From GWB2-37-7 sp942492835 (GTDB lineage: Bacteria; Bacillota; Clostridia; Lutisporales; Lutisporaceae), in assembly GCA_942492835.1 (NCBI GenBank), contig OW818645.1:4092001-4156000 (forward strand): a stretch of 64,000 bases of DNA. The letters run 5' to 3'. The notes under the pieces were generated by a model. The model had not been told where the DNA came from, made no database searches, and saw only the letters and a program-made list of their open reading frames with translations. Positions 44,327 through 52,349 of this stretch are shown here, in pieces. Position numbers and translations under genes: made by a program. How positions within the stretch are numbered: position 1 is the first letter of the stretch; each line of letters opens with the position of its first letter.

Positions 44327-44861
44327 AATTACATTATTAAGAATTGCGATGATACCAATATTTATGATATTAATGTTAGTGAAATTCCCATTTCACATGG
44401 AAGTTGCTCTTGCTGTATTTTTAATAGCAGCACTAACAGATAAGCTTGATGGATACTTAGCTAGAAAGTACAATCTTATAACTGATTTTGGCAAGTTTAT
44501 GGATCCTTTAGCAGATAAACTACTAGTAACAGGCGCTTTTTTGATACTTATACAGTATGGTAGGATAGATGCATGGATTGTATTTGTTATTTTAGCCCGT
44601 GAGTTTGCGGTAACTGGTCTAAGAAGCATTGCTTCAGCGCAGAACATAGTAATAGCTGCCAGCAACTTTGGAAAGCTAAAAACAGTTTCTCAAATAGTTG
44701 CTATATGTATATTAATGCTGAACAACTTTCCTTTTAATCTAATAAATCTACCTGTTGATATAATTGCAATCTATGTTACTTTGATAATAACAATATGGTC
44801 AGGACTTGACTATTTCATTAAGAACTTGCATGTTTTAAAATCAAAGGAGCTAGAGTACTAA
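44310..44861 (+). CDS. pgsA: CDP-diacylglycerol-glycerol-3-phosphate 3-phosphatidyltransferase
   Basis: PgsA makes phosphatidylglycerol phosphate in the membrane. The 183 residues have several membrane helices and the full CDP-alcohol phosphatidyltransferase motif: DKLDGYLAR … G … DPLAD (about 44-71). It overlaps rimO and precedes cinA-recA, as in many Firmicutes. Confidence 0.95.
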   Translation: MNIANKITLLRIAMIPIFMILMLVKFPFHMEVALAVFLIAALTDKLDGYLARKYNLITDFGKFMDPLADKLLVTGAFLILIQYGRIDAWIVFVILAREFAVTGLRSIASAQNIVIAASNFGKLKTVSQIVAICILMLNNFPFNLINLPVDIIAIYVTLIITIWSGLDYFIKNLHVLKSKELEY

Positions 44862-44883
44862 GCATAATAAAATAGTAAAAATG

Positions 44884-44925
44884 GCTATGTATTATATGCA
44901 GCAAGCATTTGATACATAGCTTTAA
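44884..44925 (+). terminator. pgsA terminator
   Basis: A 9-bp stem (GCTATGTAT / ATACATAGC) is followed by TTTAATTT. Confidence 0.65.
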
Positions 44926-44948
44926 TTTATAAAATTTGGAGGTGCCAT

Positions 44949-46178
44949 ATGAAGTGTGAAATAATTGCAGTTGGTACAGAGCTGCTGCTGGGCAATATAG
45001 TGAACAGCAACGCAAGATACCTTTCTGAAAGATTTGCTGAGTTAGGACTAGATGTTTATTACCATGTTACAGTAGGTGACAATTTGACCAGACTTAAAGA
45101 AGTTATAACTAAGTCTCTAGAAAGGTCAGACATTATCATTACTACAGGAGGTCTTGGTCCAACAGATGATGATTTGACTAAGGAAGGGGTAGCTGAAGCA
45201 CTAGGACTAAAGCTAGTACCTCATAAGTACAGTCTAGATAAGATTGAAGACATGTTTAAAGCAATAAATAGTCCTATGGCTGAGTGTAATCGAAAACAAG
45301 GCTACATACCAGAAGGCGCAATTGTAATTGAAAATAATAATGGTACAGCACCAGGTATAATCATAGAATTAGATAGAAAGACAGTTATATTACTACCAGG
45401 TCCACCAAAGGAAATGATGCCTATGTTTGATCAACAGGTATATCCATATTTAAAAGCAAAATCTGACTTTTTGATTGTATCTAAAACCTTGAGAGTAGTA
45501 GGTATAGGTGAATCAAAAATACAAGAAATGCTACAGCAAATATTTGATACTCAGTGTAATCCTACTGTAGCACCTTATGCAAAAGATGGAGAGACACATT
45601 TAAGGATAACTGCAAAATGTAATGAAAAAGCTGAGGCTGATAAGCTTATTATTGATATGGAGAAGAGAATAGAAGATATATTAGAAGATAATATTTACGG
45701 TTATAATGAGGAAAGTTTGGAGTATGTGGTTTACAAGCTTTTAAAAGAAAAAAATATGACGGTTTCTTTTGCAGAGTCTTGTACAGGTGGCATGATTTCA
45801 AGCAGGCTTACAAATGTACCAGGAGTTTCATCTGTGTTTATGAATTCTATAGTAACTTATAGTAATGAAGCAAAAATGAAGTTTTTAAATGTAAAAGAAG
45901 ATACTTTAAATAAATTTGGTGCTGTTAGTAGTGAAACAGCTCTAGAGATGGCAAAAGGAATACAAAAAGTTTCTGGAACTGATATCGGAATATCCGTTAC
46001 TGGAGTTGCTGGACCAGATGGTGGAACAGCTGAAAAGCCTGTTGGATTGTTTTATATAGGCATTGCTATTAAAGATAAGGTAGAAACATATAGATTTTTA
46101 TATCCTAACAGTAGAGAAAAGATTAGATGGAATGCTACTACCAGAGCCTTGGACTTGCTCAGAAGAGCACTAATATAA
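44949..46178 (+). CDS. cinA: CinA-family protein (ADP-ribose pyrophosphatase / NMN deamidase)
   Basis: The 409 residues join an N-terminal COG1058/MoaB-like domain (GTELLLGNIVNSNARYL; GGLGPTDDDLTKE) and a C-terminal PncC-type nicotinamide-mononucleotide amidase domain (FAESCTGGMISSRLT; GVAGPDGGTAEKPVG). It recycles pyridine nucleotides and is competence-associated in some bacteria. It has a GGAGGTG site 6 nt before ATG. It lies immediately upstream of recA, but recA has its own promoter. Confidence 0.94.
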   Translation: MKCEIIAVGTELLLGNIVNSNARYLSERFAELGLDVYYHVTVGDNLTRLKEVITKSLERSDIIITTGGLGPTDDDLTKEGVAEALGLKLVPHKYSLDKIEDMFKAINSPMAECNRKQGYIPEGAIVIENNNGTAPGIIIELDRKTVILLPGPPKEMMPMFDQQVYPYLKAKSDFLIVSKTLRVVGIGESKIQEMLQQIFDTQCNPTVAPYAKDGETHLRITAKCNEKAEADKLIIDMEKRIEDILEDNIYGYNEESLEYVVYKLLKEKNMTVSFAESCTGGMISSRLTNVPGVSSVFMNSIVTYSNEAKMKFLNVKEDTLNKFGAVSSETALEMAKGIQKVSGTDIGISVTGVAGPDGGTAEKPVGLFYIGIAIKDKVETYRFLYPNSREKIRWNATTRALDLLRRALI

Positions 46179-46214
46179 CAATTACAATAGTTAGCAATAT
46201 TTTCAAACAAAAGT

Positions 46215-46243
46215 TTGACTAATCGAAGACAATATAATATAAT
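46215..46243 (+). promoter_or_regulatory. recA promoter
   Basis: TTGACT and TATAAT are separated by exactly 17 nt; the LexA box lies just after the -10. Confidence 0.75.
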
Positions 46244-46250
46244 AAATATA

Positions 46251-46262
46251 GAACATTTGTTC
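46251..46262. promoter_or_regulatory. LexA (DinR) SOS box of recA
   Basis: GAACATTTGTTC matches the Gram-positive SOS operator core GAAC-N4-GTTC and covers the expected transcription start, so bound LexA would block recA. Confidence 0.85.
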
Positions 46263-46283
46263 GCATACGACCAAATGTAAGAA

Positions 46284-46313
46284 AGGTAGGTGTAGCAGGT
46301 TTTCCTGCATTTT
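46284..46313 (+). promoter_or_regulatory. recA ribosome site separated from ATG by a hairpin
   Basis: The only good Shine-Dalgarno (AAAGGTAGG, ending 46290) is 23 nt from the ATG, too far for normal initiation. The hairpin GCAGG-TTTT-CCTGC (46295-46308) between them would shorten the effective distance to about 9 nt. Confidence 0.55.
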
Positions 46314-47351
46314 ATGAACGATAAGAAAAAAGCAATTGAATTGGCTATAAGCCAGATAGAAAAGCAATTTGGTAAAGGTTCTGTTATGATACTTGGTGAT
46401 AATAAAAAATTAAATGTAGAGTCAATAAGTACAGGTTCGATAGATTTAGACTTAGCTCTTGGAATTGGTGGAGTACCAAGAGGAAGAATAATTGAGATAT
46501 ATGGACCTGAGTCTTCTGGTAAGACTACTGTTGCTCTGCATATCATTGCCGAGGCACAAAGAATAGGCGGAGAAGCAGCTTTTATAGATGTTGAGCATGC
46601 TCTAGACCCTGTTTATGCTAAAAATCTTGGTGTAGATATCAACCGTTTAATAGTCTCACAGCCTGATACAGGTGAACAGGCTTTAGAAATATGTGAAACA
46701 CTTGTTAGAAGTGGTGCACTAGATGTAGTAGTAATAGACTCAGTTGCAGCCTTAGTACCAAAAGCAGAAATAGATGGTGATATGGGTGATTCTCATATAG
46801 GTCTTCAAGCAAGACTTATGTCTCAAGCTTTAAGAAAACTTACTGGTGCAATCAACAAGTCAAAGTGCTGCGCTGTATTCATCAATCAGCTTAGAGAAAA
46901 GGTAGGAGTTATGTTTGGCAATCCTGAGGTAACACCTGGTGGAAGAGCACTTAAGTTCTATGCCTCAGTTCGCCTTGAAGTAAGAAAGGTAGAAAACATA
47001 AAGCAAGGTAACGATGTTGTAGGTACAAGAACAAAAGTTAAGGTGGTAAAGAACAAGGTTGCGCCTCCATTCAAACAAGCTGAATTTGATATAATGTACG
47101 GAGAGGGTATTTCCAGAGAAGGAAGCGTATTAGATGTAGCTGCAAACAATGATATTATTTTAAAAAGTGGCGCATGGTATTCCTATGGAGATGTGAGAAT
47201 AGGTCAAGGAAGAGAAAATGCAAAGCAGTATCTAAAGGATAATCCTGACTTTACACGAGAAGTTGAAGATAAAGTCAGATTGCTGTTTAATATGGGAGAT
47301 ACAAAGCAACTGGGAATAATAGAAGACCTCGACTCAGAAGACGATATATAG
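46314..47351 (+). CDS. recA: Recombinase RecA
   Basis: RecA drives homologous strand exchange and triggers LexA cleavage. The 345 residues have the P-loop GPESSGKTT (about 66-74), the Walker B VVVIDSVAALVPKAEI, the DNA-binding loop regions (GDMGDSHIGLQARLMSQALR), the FINQLREKVGVMFGNPE segment and the acidic C-terminus (EDLDSEDDI). The start ATG is the family N-terminus (MNDKKKAIELA). It is expressed from an SOS-controlled promoter, and a terminator separates it from recX. Confidence 0.98.
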   Translation: MNDKKKAIELAISQIEKQFGKGSVMILGDNKKLNVESISTGSIDLDLALGIGGVPRGRIIEIYGPESSGKTTVALHIIAEAQRIGGEAAFIDVEHALDPVYAKNLGVDINRLIVSQPDTGEQALEICETLVRSGALDVVVIDSVAALVPKAEIDGDMGDSHIGLQARLMSQALRKLTGAINKSKCCAVFINQLREKVGVMFGNPEVTPGGRALKFYASVRLEVRKVENIKQGNDVVGTRTKVKVVKNKVAPPFKQAEFDIMYGEGISREGSVLDVAANNDIILKSGAWYSYGDVRIGQGRENAKQYLKDNPDFTREVEDKVRLLFNMGDTKQLGIIEDLDSEDDI

Positions 47352-47367
47352 AACATAGTAGTAATAT

Positions 47368-47411
47368 AGAGACATGTGTTAAGGGCTAAGGTCTAAACAT
47401 GTCTCTTTTTT
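47368..47411 (+). terminator. recA terminator
   Basis: A 10-bp stem (AGAGACATGT / ACATGTCTCT) with a 19-nt loop is followed by a T run. Confidence 0.85.
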
Positions 47412-47474
47412 AATAACGCTTTAATACAAGTCTTTTTTTATAATGAATAATAATACAACGAAAAGGTGATAGAA

Positions 47475-48098
47475 ATGAAAATTACTGCTATTACACCACA
47501 AAAAAGAAATAAGGAATTTTACAATATTTTTATTGACGGAGAATTTTTCTGTTCAATAGATGATGTATCGGTATATACTATGAAGCTAGAAGAAGGTATC
47601 GAGGTGGACGCTAAGCTACTTGAAAAAACAGCCATTCAATCAGCATATAGGAAAGCTTTGAATTATTCTTTGCATCTTCTTGCAAGATATTACAAAACAA
47701 AGCATGAGCTTATACAAAAGCTGAAAGAAAAAGAGTATAAGGACGATACTATAAGTTCTGTAATAGAAAAGCTTAAAGAGCTGGGATATATAAATGATGA
47801 GATGTTTGTAGAGAACTATATAAGAAGCAAACAAGGATCTAATCAAACAATAAACAAAAAAACCTTATATAATAAACTTCTTCAAAAAGGTATAGACAAG
47901 GAACTAATTCAGAATAGCCTGGAAAGTGCAGATATTGATGAATATGATATCGCAATGAAAGCAGTAGAAAAAAAGTTAAAAAGCTTAAAAGGAAGCGCAA
48001 AAGAGAAAAAGGTAAAATTATATTCTTTCTTATATAGTAAGGGTTTTGAATATGAAACCTGCAGTAGGATAATAGATAGTATCGAAATCAATGAATAA
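47475..48098 (+). CDS. recX: RecX family regulator of RecA
   Basis: RecX modulates RecA filaments. The 207 residues consist mainly of repeated three-helix units (ALNYSLHLLARYYKTKHELIQKL; ELGYINDEMFVENYIRSK). An N-terminal segment MKITAITPQKRNKEFYNIFI is typical of the Firmicutes type. ATG at 47475 lies 6 nt after AAAGGTGA; an in-frame GTG at 47466 overlaps that site. Read-through from recA is limited by the terminator. Confidence 0.9.
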   Translation: MKITAITPQKRNKEFYNIFIDGEFFCSIDDVSVYTMKLEEGIEVDAKLLEKTAIQSAYRKALNYSLHLLARYYKTKHELIQKLKEKEYKDDTISSVIEKLKELGYINDEMFVENYIRSKQGSNQTINKKTLYNKLLQKGIDKELIQNSLESADIDEYDIAMKAVEKKLKSLKGSAKEKKVKLYSFLYSKGFEYETCSRIIDSIEINE

Positions 48099-48172
48099 TT
48101 ATTAAACTAAATAGGAAAAATATAACAATGTGAGGGCTGGATACTATCTGCCACATATAAAATGCATTAAAC

Positions 48173-48201
48173 TTGACAAAAAATTGCAGAAGATATAAAA
48201 T
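48173..48201 (+). promoter_or_regulatory. rny promoter
   Basis: TTGACA and TAAAAT are 17 nt apart, about 95 nt before the inferred rny start. Confidence 0.65.
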
Positions 48202-48295
48202 TAATTCATGGTGTATCAAAATCTAATACAATTTAAATAGATGAATTTCTTCCATAAAGTGGAGTTTTCATATACATTAAGGAGGTGAAAAAGCT

Positions 48296-49825
48296 ATAGA
48301 ATTTTTAATATATGGAATAGTTGCAATTATTACCTTCATAGTAGGGTATTTAGTTAGAAGATATATTGCAGAGACAAAAATCAAGAACGCAGAAACAGAG
48401 GCAAAAAGAATTCTCGAAAATGCCGAAAAAGAAGCCGAGACACATAAAAAAGAATTAATACTGGAAGCCAAAGAAGAAGTACACAAGCTAAGATCTGAGC
48501 TGGATAAAGAGATAAGAGATAGAAGAAATGAAGTTCAGCGTATGGAGAGAAGACTGATACAAAGAGAGGAACTTCTTGAAAAAAAAATAGAAGCTCATGA
48601 AGAAAAAGAAGAGAATATTATAAAAAAGCAAAAAGAAATTCAGAAGTCTCATGACGATGTAAAAGAATTATACAAAAAGCAAATGGAAGAACTTGAAAGG
48701 CTTTCAGGGTTATCATCAGAAGAAGCGAAGCAATTACTTTTAAGTGATATTGAAAAAGAAGTAAAGCATGAAGCAGCTATTATGATAAAAGATATTGAGT
48801 CAAAGGCAAAAGAAGAAGGCGAAAGAAAAGCGAAGGAAATAATATCCCTAGCAATACAAAAATGTGCAGCTGATCATGTTGCTGAAACTACAGTATCTGT
48901 AGTAACTTTACCAAATGATGAAATGAAGGGTAGAATTATTGGCAGAGAAGGTAGAAACATAAGAACATTAGAAACATTAACTGGCATAGACCTGATTATC
49001 GACGATACACCGGAAGCAGTTATATTGTCAGGATTTGATCCGATTAAAAGAGAAGTAGCAAGAGTTGCTCTTGAGAAACTAATTGTAGATGGTAGAATAC
49101 ATCCTGCTAGAATTGAAGAAATGGTTGAAAAAGCTAAGAAGGAAGTAGACACTTATATAAGAGATCAAGGAGAGCAAGCAACTTTCGAAACAGGAGTGCA
49201 TGGATTGCACAGTGAAGTAATTAGATTACTTGGAAGATTAAGATTTAGAACAAGTTACGGACAAAATGTCCTTAATCATTCTATCGAGGTGGCGCATTTG
49301 GCAGCAACTATGGCTGCAGAATTAGGTGCGGATGTTAAGCTGGCAAAGAGAGCAGGCTTACTTCATGATATTGGTAAAGCAGTTGACCATGAAATAGAAG
49401 GGACACATGTTCAGATAGGTGCTGATTTAGCAAAACGATATAAAGAGAATAATGAGATAATTCATGCGATAGCAGCTCATCATGGAGACATAGAAGCTAC
49501 TACCGTTGAAGCAGTTCTGGTACAGGCTGCGGATGCAATATCTGCCGCAAGACCAGGCGCAAGAAGAGAAACACTTGAGTCTTATATTAAGAGATTGGAG
49601 AAGCTTGAAGAAATAGCTAATTCAATCGATGGAGTAGAAAAATCTTTTGCAATTCAAGCTGGAAGAGAAATCAGAATAATGGTTAAACCGGATGAAGTTA
49701 GTGACACTGATATAGTATCAGTAGCTAGAGATATAGTTAAGAGAGTAGAAAGTGAAGTTGAATATGCTGGACAAATTAAGATTAATGTTATCAGAGAAAC
49801 TAGAGCAATTGAATATGCAAAATAA
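48296..49825 (+). CDS. rny: Ribonuclease Y, inferred non-canonical ATA start
   Basis: RNase Y is the membrane-anchored endoribonuclease that starts mRNA decay in Firmicutes. From 48296 the frame encodes 509 residues: a membrane anchor (FLIYGIVAIITFIVGYLV), a long charged coiled coil (about 25-190), a KH domain (MKGRIIGREGRNIRTLE) and an HD domain (LLHDIGKAVDHE). B. subtilis RNase Y is 520. After the in-frame stop at 48278 there is no ATG, GTG or TTG before 48542, inside the coiled coil. The strong AAGGAGGTG (48279-48287) lies 8-10 nt before ATA at 48296, so ATA is the likely start. A start at 48542 would lose the anchor. Confidence 0.85.
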   Translation: MEFLIYGIVAIITFIVGYLVRRYIAETKIKNAETEAKRILENAEKEAETHKKELILEAKEEVHKLRSELDKEIRDRRNEVQRMERRLIQREELLEKKIEAHEEKEENIIKKQKEIQKSHDDVKELYKKQMEELERLSGLSSEEAKQLLLSDIEKEVKHEAAIMIKDIESKAKEEGERKAKEIISLAIQKCAADHVAETTVSVVTLPNDEMKGRIIGREGRNIRTLETLTGIDLIIDDTPEAVILSGFDPIKREVARVALEKLIVDGRIHPARIEEMVEKAKKEVDTYIRDQGEQATFETGVHGLHSEVIRLLGRLRFRTSYGQNVLNHSIEVAHLAATMAAELGADVKLAKRAGLLHDIGKAVDHEIEGTHVQIGADLAKRYKENNEIIHAIAAHHGDIEATTVEAVLVQAADAISAARPGARRETLESYIKRLEKLEEIANSIDGVEKSFAIQAGREIRIMVKPDEVSDTDIVSVARDIVKRVESEVEYAGQIKINVIRETRAIEYAK

Positions 49826-49829
49826 AATC

Positions 49830-49851
49830 GGCGGCGAAAGCTGCCTTTTTT
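49830..49851 (+). terminator. rny terminator
   Basis: A short GC-rich stem (GGCGGC / GCTGCC, one G-T pair) with a GAAA loop precedes TTTTTT. Confidence 0.8.
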
Positions 49852-49937
49852 AATGATATTAGTAAGTGCATTCAATATTATATTATAAGAAATAATAAGT
49901 TATATAAAACTATACATATTTACACAAGGAGGTCATC

Positions 49938-50711
49938 ATGAATATACTATGTATTGGAGATATTGTAGGAAAACCAGGACGTGATTTTATAAATAAAAAT
50001 CTGCAAAAACTTAAAATTGAATATAAAGTAGATTTTGTTATAGCTAATGGAGAAAACTGTGCTCACGGAGTAGGAATAACAAGAAATACTTATGATGAAT
50101 TAATCTATGCAGGGGTTGATGTAATAACTCTGGGTAATCATACTTGGGCGAAAAAGGAAGTAATAGAGCTTTTAGAAGATAAAAAAAATATTATTAGACC
50201 TGCAAATTTTCCCTCAAATAATCCAGGCTGGGGGTATACCATAGTGGAACATAGAGGAAAGAAGATAGCTGTAATTAATTTATGTGGAAGAGTTTATATG
50301 GAAAGTTACGACTGTCCATTTACTAAAGCAGATGAAATTTTAGAGAAAATTAAGGATGAAGCAGATATAATAATTGTAGATTTTCATGCAGAAGCAACCT
50401 CAGAAAAATTAGCATTAGGCTGGTATTTAGATGGAAGAGTAACTGCAGTATTTGGTACACATACGCATGTTCAGACATCGGATGAGAGACTTCTGCCTAA
50501 AGGTACAGGCTATATAACTGATTTAGGAATGACTGGACCTTATAATTCAATATTAGGGGTAGATAAGGATATTATTATCAAGAAATTTATTACTATGATG
50601 CCTAGTAAATTTGAGGTGGCAGAAGGTAGTGCTGTTTTTAATGCTGTTTTACTGGAACTGGATGAAAATAAATTAACTTCTATAAAAAGGTTGAATATTC
50701 TCGAAGAATAG
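49938..50711 (+). CDS. ymdB: YmdB family metallophosphoesterase
   Basis: This calcineurin-like phosphoesterase of 257 residues acts on 2',3'-cAMP in B. subtilis and influences biofilm formation. Metal-binding motifs are visible: CIGDIVGKPGRD, ANGENCAHG, LGNHTWAKKE (near 65), DFHAEATSEK and FGTHTHVQTSDE. It follows rny, as is usual, and has AAGGAGG 6 nt before the ATG. Confidence 0.94.
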   Translation: MNILCIGDIVGKPGRDFINKNLQKLKIEYKVDFVIANGENCAHGVGITRNTYDELIYAGVDVITLGNHTWAKKEVIELLEDKKNIIRPANFPSNNPGWGYTIVEHRGKKIAVINLCGRVYMESYDCPFTKADEILEKIKDEADIIIVDFHAEATSEKLALGWYLDGRVTAVFGTHTHVQTSDERLLPKGTGYITDLGMTGPYNSILGVDKDIIIKKFITMMPSKFEVAEGSAVFNAVLLELDENKLTSIKRLNILEE

Positions 50712-50733
50712 ATACTATATATATTCTGCTATG

Positions 50734-50820
50734 TATAGAACACACGAATTTCATTAATATGCGTAAAATACATGAAAATAAGTCATGTATTTTGTTGATA
50801 ATTAACTTGTGTGTTCTATA
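50734..50820. mobile_element. Inverted-repeat element, copy 2 (MITE-like, 87 bp)
   Basis: TATAGAACACACGAATT at one end pairs with AACTTGTGTGTTCTATA at the other, with an inner hairpin AAAATACATGA / TCATGTATTTT (50765-50793). It aligns along its length with the reverse complement of copy 1 at 29871. It lies between ymdB and spoVS and has no coding capacity. Confidence 0.78.
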
Positions 50821-50857
50821 AATATCCTTAAATATTAAGAATTTTGTAATAATAAAG

Positions 50858-50882
50858 AGGAATTTAGGTTTATTTGCAGAAT
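50858..50882 (+). promoter_or_regulatory. Candidate sigma-H promoter of spoVS
   Basis: AGGAATT and GAAT are 14 nt apart, close to the sigma-H pattern (AGGAnnT … GAAT). spoVS of B. subtilis is sigma-H dependent. The match is not perfect. Confidence 0.4.
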
Positions 50883-50919
50883 ATTGGTTATAATTCTATT
50901 TTTTTGGGGGGACATAAAT

Positions 50920-51180
50920 ATGGAAATTTTGAAGGTATCAGCAAAGTCTAGTCCAAATTCTGTTGCAGGAGCATTAGCAGGTGTTATCAGAGAAAAGGGA
51001 AGTGCCGAAATGCAAACAATCGGCGCAGGTGCTTTAAACCAAGCAATAAAAGCAGTAGCAATCGCTAGAGGTTTTGTTGCTCCCAGCGGGATAGATCTTA
51101 TATGCATACCCGCATTTACTGATATTGTTATTGATGGAGAAGAAAGAACTGCAATTAAACTAATGATTCAATGTAGATAA
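50920..51180 (+). CDS. spoVS: Stage V sporulation protein S
   Basis: SpoVS is an 86-residue Alba-like protein required for spore coat assembly and spore development. It is very strongly conserved: MEILKVSAKSSPNSVAGALA, then QTIGAGALNQAIKAVAIARG. ATG at 50920 has GGGGGG upstream and is the family start; the 12-residue upstream extension is rejected. It follows ymdB as in Bacillus. Confidence 0.97.
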   Translation: MEILKVSAKSSPNSVAGALAGVIREKGSAEMQTIGAGALNQAIKAVAIARGFVAPSGIDLICIPAFTDIVIDGEERTAIKLMIQCR

Positions 51181-51185
51181 AAAAG

Positions 51186-51235
51186 TAAATACAAAATACC
51201 TGCATATGCAGGTATTTTGTATTTACAAGTCTTTT
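51186..51235 (+). terminator. spoVS terminator
   Basis: A nearly 19-bp perfect palindrome centred on TGCATATGCA carries A and T runs, so it may be bidirectional. Confidence 0.85.
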
Positions 51236-51326
51236 TTGGTTGTTAAGTTGCTTAAACCGAAACCTTTTTATTAATTTTAATATACTTAAAGTTCACTATT
51301 ATTTAACATTTAATATTATAGTTTAA

Positions 51327-51357
51327 TTGACATTATATTGTTTGAAAGTGTTATAAT
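51327..51357 (+). promoter_or_regulatory. Possible promoter of the PHP gene
   Basis: TTGACA and TATAAT are both perfect, but the spacer is 19 nt, longer than optimal. Confidence 0.45.
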
Positions 51358-51414
51358 ATTAATGTTGTGAAATGAAGTAAAAAGTTATAAATAATCATTA
51401 TCTAATATTAGGAG

Positions 51415-51452
51415 GACTCTTATGAATAAGGCCGACTCTTATGAATAAGGCC
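51415..51452 (+). repeat. 19-bp perfect tandem duplication over the PHP start codon
   Basis: The unit GACTCTTATGAATAAGGCC occurs twice back to back. The first ATG (51422), which has the ribosome site, now opens an 8-codon frame (MNKADSYE) that stops at 51446-51448, across the second ATG at 51441. Confidence 0.95.
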
Positions 51453-52265
51453 GACTTACACATTCATACAACTTCCTCTGATGGGCTGTTAAGTCCAGAA
51501 GAAGTTGTGAAGTGGGCTGTCTATAAGAAGCTTAGTGCTATAGGAATTACTGATCATGATACAATAAAGGGGATACAACCTGCTATTGATTATAGTACTG
51601 ATTACAATTTAGAGATTGTACCCGGAATTGAATTAAGTACAGAAGATGATGAATATGAGATACATATTCTAGGCTACTATATAGACTTTAAAAAGGAATG
51701 GCTTCATCAAAAACTCAGTGAGATATATGAATCCAGATATAATAGGGCAATTAAAATGATAGAAAAACTAAGTGCTCTAGGTATTCAAATTACCTTACAA
51801 CAAATTAAGAATATAGCAGAGACTGGTACAATTGGCAGACCTCATATTGCAAGAGCAATGCTAGAAATGGGCTATATCGACAATATGAAGGATGCTTTTA
51901 ACAAATACATAGGAAATGGATGCCCTGCTTATGTTGAAAGATATAAAATTAACTGTCAGGAAGCAATTGACATGATAAAAAACCTTGGAGGGGTTCCGGT
52001 ATTGGCACATCCAGGACTTATAAACAAGAAAGTAAATTTAAACAAAATAATAGATATGGGAATTGAAGGTATTGAAGTATATCATTCAAAGCATGATAAT
52101 GAGACTATTAGAAGTACATATAAGCTTGCCATGGACAGAAAGTTACTGATTACAGGTGGCTCGGACTGTCATGGAATATTCGTTAATAATGAACCTATAT
52201 TAGGAAATGTGTGGGTTGATTATAAAAATGTTCAGCTTTTAAAACAGAAATCTAAATATTTATAA
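51441..52265 (+). CDS. PHP-domain phosphoesterase (RNase AM / TrpH-like)
   Basis: The 274-residue PHP protein has the metal-binding motifs ADLHIHTTSSDG (4-15), GITDHDT (35-41), VPGIELS, GRPHIARAM and GGSDCHG. It belongs to the YciV/TrpH group, which includes 5'-3' exonucleases and 3',5'-bisnucleotide phosphatases; the exact substrate is not visible. The start is the second copy of a tandem-duplicated start region. Its ribosome site (GGAGG, 51411-51415) is 25 nt away and now faces the short upstream frame, so translation probably depends on reinitiation. Confidence 0.85.
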   Translation: MNKADLHIHTTSSDGLLSPEEVVKWAVYKKLSAIGITDHDTIKGIQPAIDYSTDYNLEIVPGIELSTEDDEYEIHILGYYIDFKKEWLHQKLSEIYESRYNRAIKMIEKLSALGIQITLQQIKNIAETGTIGRPHIARAMLEMGYIDNMKDAFNKYIGNGCPAYVERYKINCQEAIDMIKNLGGVPVLAHPGLINKKVNLNKIIDMGIEGIEVYHSKHDNETIRSTYKLAMDRKLLITGGSDCHGIFVNNEPILGNVWVDYKNVQLLKQKSKYL

Positions 52266-52349
52266 GACTTATATTGAAAGAATATCAATTTAAGATAAAA
52301 TAAATGTTCTTTCTCATTATAATAAAATAAAAAAAATGGAGGGCGAACA

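Noticed and set aside
48542..49825. RNase Y starting at the first ATG
   Set aside because: It would lose the membrane anchor and half of the coiled coil, which are open and conserved upstream behind a strong ribosome site.
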